From contig JAJZLX010000311.1 in assembly GCA_021850555.1 (NCBI GenBank), positions 1-15,413 of the forward strand: a stretch of 15,413 nt of DNA. The letters are read 5' to 3'. The DNA comes from Pseudomonadota bacterium (GTDB lineage: Bacteria; Pseudomonadota; Gammaproteobacteria; Steroidobacterales; Steroidobacteraceae). The notes below the pieces were generated by a model. The model did no database searches. It saw only the letters and a program-made list of their open reading frames with translations, and was not told the origin of the DNA. Of this stretch, positions 1 to 6,902 are shown in pieces (within the stretch, counting starts at the first letter, position 1; each line of letters starts with the position of its first letter). The position numbers and the translations under genes are program-made.

Positions 1-2
1 AC

Positions 3-152
<150 letters not shown>

Positions 153-183
153 CCGCCGATGACTCAATCCTGAAGGAGAGCAC

Positions 184-1146
184 ATGGCCCAGACCCTCAA
201 TCTCGCGCTGGCCGGCGCCGGCGCTTTCGGTATCAAGCACCTGGACGCGCTGCGCAACATCCCGGACGTGCGTGTCGTTTCGCTGGTCGGGCGCACCCTG
301 CAGCCCACGAAAGAGGTGGCGGCGCGCTACGGCATCACCCACGTGACGACAGAGCTGCAGGAGTCCCTAGCCCGCTCCGACGTCGATGCGGTGATCCTGT
401 GCACGCCGACGCAGATCCACGCCATTGGAGCCATTGCCTGCCTGGAGGCCGGCAAGCATGTGCAAGTGGAGATTCCACTCGCCGACAGCCTGGTGGACGC
501 GGAGAAAGTGGCGAGGGCTCAAAAGGCCGCCGGCAAGCTCGCCATGGTCGGACACACCCGCCGTTTCAACCCGAGCCACCAGTGGGTGCACAGGAAGATC
601 GTCGCCGGTGAGCTCAACGTCCAGCAGATGGACGTGCAGACCTATTTCTTCCGCCGCAAGAACATCAATGCGCTCGGCCAGCCGCGCTCCTGGACCGATC
701 ATCTGCTCTGGCACCACGCCGCACATACGGTCGATCTGTTCGCCTACCAGAGCGGAGAGATCGTGGCGGCGAACGCCCTGCAAGGCCCCATCCATCCCGA
801 GCTCGGCATCGCCATGGACATGTCCATCCAGCTGAAGAGCCGCACGGGCGCGATCTGCACGCTGTCGCTGTCATTCAACAACGATGGGCCGCTCGGCACC
901 TTTTTCCGCTACATCTGCGACAACGGCACCTACATCGCCCGCTACGATGATCTCATCGACGGCAAGGAGAACAATATCGACGTGTCCAAGGTCGATGTGT
1001 CGATGAACGGTATCGAGCTTCAGGACCGGGAATTCGTGGCCGCCATCCGCGAAGGACGCGAGCCCAACGCGAGCGTAGCCCAGGTGCTGCCGTGCTACCG
1101 CGTGCTCGCGCAGCTGGAGCGGCAGCTCGGACAGACGATCGCCTGA
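184..1146 (+). CDS. ligC: 4-carboxy-2-hydroxymuconate-6-semialdehyde dehydrogenase
   Basis: This 320-residue Gfo/Idh/MocA-family oxidoreductase is expected to oxidise the protocatechuate 4,5-ring-cleavage product (in its hemiacetal form) to 2-pyrone-4,6-dicarboxylate with NADP+, in the cytoplasm. A Rossmann domain starts at once with GAGAFG (residues 11-16). ILCTPTQIHA (71-80) and GKHVQVEIP (90-98) follow. Most of the family has EKP at 96-98; here it is EIP, which I also recall in LigC of Sphingobium SYK-6. MVGHTRRFNPSHQ (121-133), TYFFRRKN, SWTDHLLWHHAAHTVD (169-184) and SLSFNNDGPLGTFFRYICDN (228-247) are strongly LigC-like. Length fits the family (about 315-320). AAGGAG at 173-178 sits 5 bases before the ATG. 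It follows the dioxygenase beta-subunit gene in what looks like one operon. Confidence 0.93.
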   Translation: MAQTLNLALAGAGAFGIKHLDALRNIPDVRVVSLVGRTLQPTKEVAARYGITHVTTELQESLARSDVDAVILCTPTQIHAIGAIACLEAGKHVQVEIPLADSLVDAEKVARAQKAAGKLAMVGHTRRFNPSHQWVHRKIVAGELNVQQMDVQTYFFRRKNINALGQPRSWTDHLLWHHAAHTVDLFAYQSGEIVAANALQGPIHPELGIAMDMSIQLKSRTGAICTLSLSFNNDGPLGTFFRYICDNGTYIARYDDLIDGKENNIDVSKVDVSMNGIELQDREFVAAIREGREPNASVAQVLPCYRVLAQLERQLGQTIA

Positions 1147-1166
1147 AAAAAGGCGGGCTTCCCCGC
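1146..1166 (-). terminator. Candidate intrinsic terminator for the leftward TPR gene
   Basis: Read on the minus strand, GCGGG, loop GAAG and CCCGC are followed by C and six T residues. The stem is perfect but only 5 bp. The T-run is the A-run that begins at the last base of the ligC stop codon. It lies about 200 bases past the stop of the TPR gene, so it would end that convergent transcript just before it runs into ligC. On the plus strand the stem has no following T-run. Confidence 0.5.
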
Positions 1167-1206
1167 GATCGGCGAGTTGCGCTGATTTGCCCGGCAGGCC
1201 TCCCGC

Positions 1207-1226
1207 GGGCAGACGGAAGTCTGCCC
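1207..1226. other. Perfect 8-bp hairpin between convergent genes
   Basis: GGGCAGAC and GTCTGCCC flank the 4-base loop GGAA. It lies in the 221-base gap between the convergent ends of ligC and the TPR gene. No T-run follows on either strand, so it is not a standard intrinsic terminator. It could protect a 3' end or help Rho-dependent ending of ligC transcription. The rest of the gap shows no coding signal. Confidence 0.4.
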
Positions 1227-1367
1227 CGGTGCGCCGCGGAGCAGGGCGGGCCCAGCGAGCGACGCGGCGCAGTGGCCCATGCGGCTCGCGCGAGGACATT
1301 GGGGGAAAATCCGCCCGCGGGCACTTTCTGGTCGAGGCGTCTTCGACCGGCCCGCAAACGCTGCGGG

Positions 1368-2108
1368 CTACAGCAGCCTCTGAGCCGCGTCGAGCCAGGC
1401 ACGCTGGGTGCGACGGTAGTGCGGCGGCGCGACGCGGGCCTGGTCCAGGAGATCTTGCGCCACCTTGCGCGCCTCGTCCCGCTGTCCTTGCCGATCGAGC
1501 AGTTGTGCGTAGCGCACGGCGGCCTCGGCGCCCGGGTAGGCGTGCGCAAGGGCGCGATATTCTTCCAGGGCCCTTGCGAGGCTGCCTTCGGCTTCGAGGG
1601 AGCGGGCGTAGAGGAGGTGCCGCTCCGGCGACTGGAAGTCGGGATTGCGGCGGACGAGCTCCTCCAGCGTCGCTCGCGCCGCGGATGCCTCGCCGTTGCC
1701 GAACTGCGCGTGCGCGAGCCCCAGCATGAGGTTGGGATCATGCTCGTACAGGCCGGTCAGGGTCTGCCGGTATTGCATGATCGCCTCGGCATAGCGGCCG
1801 TGGCGGGTGAGCTCCTCGGCGTAGCGCTGGCGGCTCGCCACGTTGCCGATGAGCTCGGCTTCGCTCGCAAAGCGGCGCAGGTCCCCGAACGGGTCCATGG
1901 CCTTCTTCAGGCCGCGCGCGGTGCTGCGCGCGGTGTGGCTGCGGAACAGCTCCGGGAGGATTTCCACCGCCACGTAGGCCAGGGCGCCGATCATCGGCAG
2001 GAACAACATCACCCAGACCCAGATCCAGTTGCGGCCCGTCTTCATGCAGTGGACGATGAGCCCGAGCGAGAGGATATAGGGGAGGGCGGCGTACAGCAGA
2101 TACGTCAT
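1368..2108 (-). CDS. Membrane-anchored tetratricopeptide-repeat protein
   Basis: The 246-residue protein begins with two hydrophobic segments, about residues 3-19 and 27-48. They are joined by a short polar turn (CMKTGRNW) and resemble the PLDc_N-type hairpin found at the start of some membrane proteins. From about residue 85 to the end the sequence is helical with TPR spacing. Examples are RYAEELTRHGRYAEAIMQYR, MLGLAHAQFGNGEASAARAT, LLYARSLEAEGSLARALEEY and YAQLLDRQGQRDEARKVAQD. Such proteins usually act as cytoplasmic-face scaffolds, and no enzyme motif is seen. I chose the second of two close ATGs: AGGA lies 8 bases before it, whereas the first ATG (at 2117, giving 249 residues) directly abuts that SD-like stretch. 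The gene is divergent from the patatin gene with a gap of about 100 bases. Specific function unknown. Confidence 0.82.
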   Translation of the reverse strand: MTYLLYAALPYILSLGLIVHCMKTGRNWIWVWVMLFLPMIGALAYVAVEILPELFRSHTARSTARGLKKAMDPFGDLRRFASEAELIGNVASRQRYAEELTRHGRYAEAIMQYRQTLTGLYEHDPNLMLGLAHAQFGNGEASAARATLEELVRRNPDFQSPERHLLYARSLEAEGSLARALEEYRALAHAYPGAEAAVRYAQLLDRQGQRDEARKVAQDLLDQARVAPPHYRRTQRAWLDAAQRLL

Positions 2109-2211
2109 GGCGCGCATCCTACCGCATTGCCGCTCAGGTCCAAGGCGCCCGTTCCCGCAAAGCGGCGTAGCGCCCGAACGAAGCCCGCCGCGATACTGCT
2201 ATTCTCGCGGC

Positions 2212-4599
2212 ATGAGACAACCGGTGAGCGGTATCCGGCTCGGGGTGATGGGATTTGCAATTTCTCTCGGCTTGACGCCGGTGCTGCATGCCGCGCCCCG
2301 CGCACAACGGACTCAGGTGCTGCGGACCGTGGTGTACGTCTTTGCGCCGGCGGGGGCGCCTTCGAGACCGCCCGGGACACCGGGATCCGGCCCCGCCGGC
2401 GCCGGCTCACCAGGCAGCCCGCAGCGCTTCGCTTCCACCGGCGCACGCCCGCCACGATACCGGATCGGCCTGGTGCTCTCGGGCGGCGGGGCGCGCGGTA
2501 TTGCGCACATCGGCGTGCTCCGGGTGCTGCAGAAGCTTCGGGTGCCGATCTACGCCATTGCCGGCACGAGCATGGGGGCCGTCGTGGGGGGGCTGTACGC
2601 GAGCGGCCTGACGGCGAAGCAGATCGAAGCGGTGGTGAAATCGCTCAATTGGCAGGAGGCCTTTCGCGACCAGCCGCCGCGCCAGGATCTGTCGCTGCGC
2701 CGCAAGGAGGAGGACGAGAACTTCCTGGTGCATTTCCCGATCGGCGTCAAGGGCTGGCATCTGGTGCTGCCGCAGGGATTGATCGAGGGACAGAGCCTCA
2801 CCGAGATCCTGCGCCGCCTGACGCTGCCGGTGGCGCGAATTACGAATTTCAACGACTTGCCGACCCCCTTTCGGGCGGTCGCCACGGATCTGGAGACCGG
2901 CCAGGAGGTGGTCATGGATTCGGGCGATCTGACCAGCGCCATGCGCGCCAGCATGTCCGCTCCGGGGGTATTTGCGCCCGTACCACGCGGTGGCCGGCTG
3001 CTTGTCGACGGCGGGCTCACGGATAACGTTCCGGTGGATGTGGCCCGGGCGATGGGGGTGAACGTATTGATCGTCGTGGACGTGAGTACTCGGCTGCGAC
3101 CCCGTAACAAGCTCAATGGCGTCGCATCCGTGTCGGCCCAGGCGCTGACGATCCTGATGGAGCGCAAGTCCAAGGAGGAACTCGCCTCGCTCACACCCCG
3201 CGATGTGCTCATCCGCCCGGCGCTCGACGGGATATCCTCGTTCGATTTCGGCGATGTGAACCGCTTGGTCGCAATCGGAGAAGCCGCGGCGTGGAAGATG
3301 CGCAAGCGGCTCTCGGCCTTCTCGGTGAGTCCGGCGCAATACCGGCGCTATGAGCGGCGCCGCGCGAGCCTGCGCCGGCCGCCGCCGCGGATCGAGTTCG
3401 TGAAGGTCCAGACGGGCTCGAAGCAGTTCTCGGCGCCGATCGAGAGGCTCTTCGGCGACATGGTCGGCAAACGCCTCAATCCCAATGCGATCGCCCGCCG
3501 CATCACTACGCTCTATGGGCAAGGCGGGCTCGATACGCTCGATTACCGCGTGGTGCGCCGCAACGGGCGATATGGGCTGCTCATCGATGCGCGCGGCGCC
3601 TCGATCGGCCCAAATTACATGCGCTTCGGCTTGAGTCTGCGGGATGACTTCTCCGGGGACGCCACCTACGAGGCGGCGGCCCGCTATGTGATGTCCGAGA
3701 TCACCCGCTCGGGGGGGGAATGGGTCACGGACGGGGAGATCGGTCAGACATCGCGGCTCGCTACCGAGGTGTACCTGCCGTTTTCCAAATTCTCGGGCTG
3801 GTTCGTGATGCCGCAGGTGTCTGTCGAGGCGAGCGATCTGCCATATTTCATCGGCCAGAGCATGCGAGCGGTGTACCGGGCGCACGTGTTCCGTTACGGC
3901 CTGGATCTCGGCAAGCAGTTCAGCGACTGGGGCGAGGTGCGCGCCGGAGCGTACCGCGAGGAAGGCCATACGCGGTTGACCGTCGGCGACCCGGGTGATC
4001 CGCTGCTGCCTTTCCCGGCGCAGCAGGCCTTCGGCTCTCTCACCTATTTCGTGCGCTTCAGCTACGATACGCTCGACAACATCAACTTTCCGCACTCCGG
4101 CGAGCAGGCGAAGCTGCAGTGGAGCAGCGCGCACCAGGTGATCGGGCCGCAGTCGAGCTACAACCGGGTGACGTTCGATTTTCTGGCGGCTCACACCTGG
4201 CGGGACCGCAATACCGTGGCGTTCTCGGTCTCGGGCGGAAGCCTGCTCAACCGTGCCACCGATTTACGCATGGAATTCCCGCTCGGCGGCTTTCTCAATC
4301 TGTCGGGGCTGAAGCAATACTCACTGTACGGTCCGCACTACGGCATCGCGCGCCTGCTGCTGTACCGCAAGATCGATCGCGGCGGGCCAGGCTATCTCGA
4401 CATGCCGGTGTATCTGGGCATGTCGCTGGAGGCGGGCAACGTCTGGCGCAACTTGAGCGACATCCGCTGGAACACGATGCACAAGGACGCGAGCGTGTTC
4501 TTCGGACTGGATACGTTCCTGGGGCCGGTTTACCTCGGCAGCGGCTTCGATGACCACGGCCAGCAGTCGTTCTACCTGTTCCTCGGCAGAACGTTTTAG
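2212..4599 (+). CDS. Patatin-like type Vd autotransporter (PlpD-like phospholipase with POTRA and beta-barrel)
   Basis: This 795-residue protein is a predicted outer-membrane lipase of the type Vd secretion class. Residues 1-27 look like a signal peptide ending LHA. A Pro/Gly/Ala-rich stretch follows (about 45-72), then a patatin domain (about 83-375). Its oxyanion loop is SGGGARG (90-96), the nucleophile is Ser120 in GTSMG, and Asp266 in DGG completes the Ser-Asp dyad, so it should be catalytically competent. A POTRA-like segment follows (about 392-460), then an Omp85/D15-type beta-barrel (about 465-795). The barrel ends in a C-terminal Phe (YLFLGRTF), as outer-membrane barrels do. Order and length match Pseudomonas PlpD. 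I chose the ATG at 2212 because it gives a clean signal peptide; the frame stays open to 2107 but that part is not signal-like. No strong ribosome binding site precedes it. The substrate is not predictable. Confidence 0.9.
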   Translation: MRQPVSGIRLGVMGFAISLGLTPVLHAAPRAQRTQVLRTVVYVFAPAGAPSRPPGTPGSGPAGAGSPGSPQRFASTGARPPRYRIGLVLSGGGARGIAHIGVLRVLQKLRVPIYAIAGTSMGAVVGGLYASGLTAKQIEAVVKSLNWQEAFRDQPPRQDLSLRRKEEDENFLVHFPIGVKGWHLVLPQGLIEGQSLTEILRRLTLPVARITNFNDLPTPFRAVATDLETGQEVVMDSGDLTSAMRASMSAPGVFAPVPRGGRLLVDGGLTDNVPVDVARAMGVNVLIVVDVSTRLRPRNKLNGVASVSAQALTILMERKSKEELASLTPRDVLIRPALDGISSFDFGDVNRLVAIGEAAAWKMRKRLSAFSVSPAQYRRYERRRASLRRPPPRIEFVKVQTGSKQFSAPIERLFGDMVGKRLNPNAIARRITTLYGQGGLDTLDYRVVRRNGRYGLLIDARGASIGPNYMRFGLSLRDDFSGDATYEAAARYVMSEITRSGGEWVTDGEIGQTSRLATEVYLPFSKFSGWFVMPQVSVEASDLPYFIGQSMRAVYRAHVFRYGLDLGKQFSDWGEVRAGAYREEGHTRLTVGDPGDPLLPFPAQQAFGSLTYFVRFSYDTLDNINFPHSGEQAKLQWSSAHQVIGPQSSYNRVTFDFLAAHTWRDRNTVAFSVSGGSLLNRATDLRMEFPLGGFLNLSGLKQYSLYGPHYGIARLLLYRKIDRGGPGYLDMPVYLGMSLEAGNVWRNLSDIRWNTMHKDASVFFGLDTFLGPVYLGSGFDDHGQQSFYLFLGRTF

Positions 4600-4779
4600 C
4601 AAGGCGTCCCTCACGCTGAGGGCGACCCCGGGGGATGAAGATTGCGCCCTGGACTTGCGCGAAGCCCGCACGGCGCAGCGCACTGCGAGCGTTGAGCAAA
4701 AACCATGCGCAGCCGCTTCGGCGCCGGGCGAGGCCTGAGCTGGGCCGGGCAGGCAAGCCCGGATCTGAAGCGCCCCAGG
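4600..4779. other. Convergent intergenic region with two hairpins
   Basis: This gap between the patatin gene and the leftward small gene has no convincing coding frame. CCCTCA, CGC and TGAGGG (4608-4622) form a 6-bp stem 8 bases after the patatin stop. CCGGGC, AGGCAA and GCCCGG (4745-4762) form a 6-bp stem 17 bases after the stop of the small minus-strand gene. Neither has a T-run, so both are weak candidates for transcript ends. Confidence 0.35.
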
Positions 4780-5046
4780 CTAGAGTCCGCGGCTCTCGAC
4801 CAGGTTCTCGACCTTCTCGAAAATCAGGGCGGGCTTGTCGCCCGAGCGGGAATACTCGTGACGCCGGCTCATCTCCCCAAGTGCGGCGTCGCGCTCATCA
4901 GAGGTGGCGTACCAATGCACGCGGTTCCACTCGGGGCCGAGGAGCTTGCGGAACGGGTCGCCCGGCGGCAGGCTGACACGCACGCCATACGGCCGCTGAT
5001 GCTCGATCGGGGGCGTCTTGAGGTTCTGTGGCTGGCTGATTCCCAT
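4780..5046 (-). CDS. Small hypothetical protein (88 aa)
   Basis: I cannot assign a family. The protein is soluble, charged and compact, with no signal peptide or membrane segment. The central part ([15 protein letters not shown], about 18-32; [20 protein letters not shown], about 37-56; [14 protein letters not shown], about 61-74) looks like a conserved small fold of the kind annotated as hypothetical in gammaproteobacteria. That resemblance is from memory and not checked. The frame fills a gap of sensible size between patatin and msrA, and its composition looks coding. The ATG has no clear Shine-Dalgarno sequence. It is divergent from msrA and may share its promoter region. Confidence 0.62.
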   Translation of the reverse strand: MGISQPQNLKTPPIEHQRPYGVRVSLPPGDPFRKLLGPEWNRVHWYATSDERDAALGEMSRRHEYSRSGDKPALIFEKVENLVESRGL

Positions 5047-5090
5047 GGCGGGCGAAGCTTAAGGTGCGAGCCCTCGCAGGCGCAAGCCGC

Positions 5091-5096
5091 TATCAT
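5091..5096 (+). promoter_or_regulatory. Candidate -10 box of msrA
   Basis: TATCAT matches TATAAT at five of six positions and stands in a GC-rich divergent gap. A start about 7 bases later would put the transcript start near 5103, at the left arm of the leader hairpin. No good -35 is seen 16-18 bases upstream. Confidence 0.35.
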
Positions 5097-5102
5097 GCTC
5101 GG

Positions 5103-5151
5103 GGAGCCTCCGTCGCGGGTGCGCGGGGTCAATCCGAGGCTCCTCAGGAGG
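5103..5151 (+). promoter_or_regulatory. Structured msrA leader next to the ribosome binding site
   Basis: GGAGCCTC (5103-5110) and GAGGCTCC (5136-5143) are perfectly complementary over 8 bp. The right arm ends 2 bases before the AGGAGG Shine-Dalgarno sequence (5146-5151). Two competing pairings would cover that sequence: CTCC (5140-5143) with GGAG (5147-5150), and CCTCC (5107-5111) with GGAGG. The 8-bp helix excludes both, which gives an open/closed layout. Regulation is an inference. Confidence 0.35.
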
Positions 5152-5159
5152 TTCGCCCC

Positions 5160-5798
5160 ATGGCGTCGCAGAACAAGTCCATCCTGCCAACCGCCGCCGA
5201 GGCGCTGCCCGGCCGCGATATCCCGCTCGAGGTGGCGCAGCTCCACTACGTCAACGGCCACCGCATCATGCCGCCCTTCCCGGCGGGGCTGCATGAGGCC
5301 GTGTTCGGCCTGGGCTGTTTCTGGGGCGCGGAACGGCTGTACTGGCAGCTGCCGGGCGTCCATTCCACGGCTGTCGGGTATGCGGGTGGTTTCACGCCCA
5401 ACCCGACCTACCGGGAAGTCTGCACGGGGCTCACGGGACATGCCGAGGTGGTCCGCGTGATCTTCGACCCTGACAGGATCGCCTATGGAGACCTGCTCAA
5501 GGCGTTCTGGGAGTCCCACGACCCCACGCAGGGCATGCGCCAGGGAGGGGATGTGGGGACTCAGTACCGCTCGGTCATCCATTTCTTCGACGAGGCGCAG
5601 CAGCGCGCCGCGCAAGCCTCCAGAACGGCCTACCAGGCACGGCTCACGGCCGCCGGCCGCGGCGCCATCACGACCGAGATCCAGCCCGCGTGCGCGTTCT
5701 ACTATGCCGAGGACTACCACCAGCAGTACCTGGCGAAGAACCCGGACGGGTATTGCGGCCTCGGCGGCTGCGGAGTCGCCTATTCCAATGCCGTTTGA
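5160..5798 (+). CDS. msrA: Peptide methionine sulfoxide reductase MsrA
   Basis: This 212-residue enzyme reduces methionine-S-sulfoxide in proteins and free methionine, with thioredoxin restoring its cysteines. The catalytic motif GCFWG is at 52-56 (Cys53). [18 protein letters not shown] (73-90) and [13 protein letters not shown] follow, then SHDPTQ and DVGTQYRS, all standard for the family. The tail [10 protein letters not shown] (198-206) carries the two resolving cysteines, Cys199 and Cys204. About 45 residues precede GCFWG, similar to the longer E. coli-type MsrA. The ATG is fixed by AGGAGG 8 bases upstream; the frame stays open further 5' but without coding character. It may be cotranscribed with the membrane protein gene 39 bases downstream. 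Confidence 0.96.
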   Translation: MASQNKSILPTAAEALPGRDIPLEVAQLHYVNGHRIMPPFPAGLHEAVFGLGCFWGAERLYWQLPGVHSTAVGYAGGFTPNPTYREVCTGLTGHAEVVRVIFDPDRIAYGDLLKAFWESHDPTQGMRQGGDVGTQYRSVIHFFDEAQQRAAQASRTAYQARLTAAGRGAITTEIQPACAFYYAEDYHQQYLAKNPDGYCGLGGCGVAYSNAV

Positions 5799-5807
5799 TC
5801 GGCCGGA

Positions 5808-5825
5808 TGCGGCCCGTCGGCCGCA
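5808..5825 (+). other. Hairpin between msrA and the GTG-started membrane gene
   Basis: TGCGGCC, loop CGTC and GGCCGCA form a perfect 7-bp stem between the msrA stop and the next gene's GGAGG. There is no T-run, so it is unlikely to be a full terminator. It could limit exonuclease decay or tune the downstream start. Confidence 0.35.
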
Positions 5826-5837
5826 GCGGAGGTGCCT

Positions 5838-6191
5838 GTGCGCATTCTCGTGATGTGCTTGTTGTCGCTGCACGCGCTCTCCGGGGTGTTCTGGGCCGGC
5901 TCGACACTCGCCCTGACACACTCGTTCTTCGAGCTGACGCCGAAATTGTTTCGGGCGCAGATGTGGGCGGCGGCGTTGACGGTCGGGGCAGGCCTCGCGC
6001 TCTGGGGCATCGCGATCCGGGGCTCGAGCGGCCCGATGGCGAGGACGTTGGCGATCGGGGCGCTTTGTGCCGTTGCCGCAGCGGTGGTGCAGGGTGCGAT
6101 GCGCCGCTCGCCGGTGGTTTCACAACGGATTGCCGCGATATTGCTGTCGGTCACGGTGGTCTGCATGGTGGTCTCCCCGTACGTGACCTGA
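5838..6191 (+). CDS. Small integral membrane protein with about four helices
   Basis: The 117-residue protein has four hydrophobic stretches, about residues 3-25, 42-60, 69-86 and 97-113, separated by short basic or polar loops. I do not recognise a named family. The first helix (LHALSGVFWAGSTLALTH) has the FWAG-plus-His look of small haem- or copper-handling membrane proteins, but that is only a resemblance. I chose the GTG at 5838 because GGAGG (5828-5832) lies 5 bases upstream; a GTG two codons earlier overlaps that GGAGG. It follows msrA closely on the same strand and is probably in its operon. Confidence 0.68.
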   Translation: MRILVMCLLSLHALSGVFWAGSTLALTHSFFELTPKLFRAQMWAAALTVGAGLALWGIAIRGSSGPMARTLAIGALCAVAAAVVQGAMRRSPVVSQRIAAILLSVTVVCMVVSPYVT

Positions 6192-6326
6192 GCCTGCCTG
6201 AGGCCTGTCGTGGCGGCTCCGACCCGCCCCGGGCTGGGCCTTCAACCCGAAGGGGGCAACCTGAACGATCACCGCCCGTTGAGGTCTATCGCGATGCACC
6301 CTGACCGGGATCTGGAGATAGCCGTC

Positions 6327-6902
6327 ATGCGTATAGCCGCTTTCCGTCGATCGGCCATGGTGGCGCTGGCCGGCGCGCTGCTGTCCTTGCCCGCCTGGGC
6401 CGCACCGGCCGGCGGGGTGGCTCGCGTGCCGGCGGTCTGGGTCCCGAGGCACATCCAATTCGTCTACATGGGGTTCACGACGCACTACTCCTGTGACGGC
6501 CTGCGCGAGAAGATCCGGCACATGCTCTGGAAACTCGGCGCGCGGCATCTCAAGGTCCGCGAAGAGCCCTGCTCGAGCCCCATGGGAAGGCCCAGCCCCT
6601 TCCCCGGGGTGAGGGTGAGGATGCAAGTGCTGGTGCCGGCCGCCCAGGCTGGGAAAGCCGGAAGATCAGCCCCGCGGGTGCAGGCGCATTGGCATACCGT
6701 CGTGCTGGCACCCTCCAACACCGATTTCGACGAGGGCGGCAACTGCGAGCTGATCGGGCAATTCAAACGCAGCTTCCTGCCCCTGTTCGCGACCCGCAAT
6801 ATCCGCTACCACACCACCTGCATCCCGCACCAGGTCATGCTCGGCACCTACCTCAGCACTGAAGTGCTGGTGCCGGACCGCCCGCCCGCCAAGCACTCCT
6901 AG
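6327..6902 (+). CDS. Secreted four-cysteine hypothetical protein
   Basis: The 191-residue protein starts with a clear signal peptide (RIAAFRR, then a hydrophobic core, ending LPAWA at about residue 25), so it is exported. The mature part has exactly four cysteines (56, 82, 140, 165), which suggests two disulfide bonds in the periplasm. Notable segments are HYSCDGLREKIRHML, a Pro-rich loop with PCSSP, DEGGNCELIGQFKRSFLPLF, and TTCIPHQV. I have the impression of a conserved unknown family from gammaproteobacteria but cannot name it. The ATG at 6327 has GGAG 9 bases upstream; an in-frame ATG at 6294 would spoil the signal peptide. Its stop codon interlocks with that of fsr. Confidence 0.75.
   Translation: MRIAAFRRSAMVALAGALLSLPAWAAPAGGVARVPAVWVPRHIQFVYMGFTTHYSCDGLREKIRHMLWKLGARHLKVREEPCSSPMGRPSPFPGVRVRMQVLVPAAQAGKAGRSAPRVQAHWHTVVLAPSNTDFDEGGNCELIGQFKRSFLPLFATRNIRYHTTCIPHQVMLGTYLSTEVLVPDRPPAKHS

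Noticed and set aside
1092..3026. A plus-strand open frame of 644 codons running through ligC, the TPR gene and the patatin gene
   Set aside because: It crosses three well-supported genes in other frames or on the other strand and shows no family signature.
2407..4194. A minus-strand open frame of about 595 codons opposite the patatin gene
   Set aside because: The plus strand encodes a clear patatin/POTRA/barrel protein. The opposite frame is His/Arg/Ala-rich without motifs.
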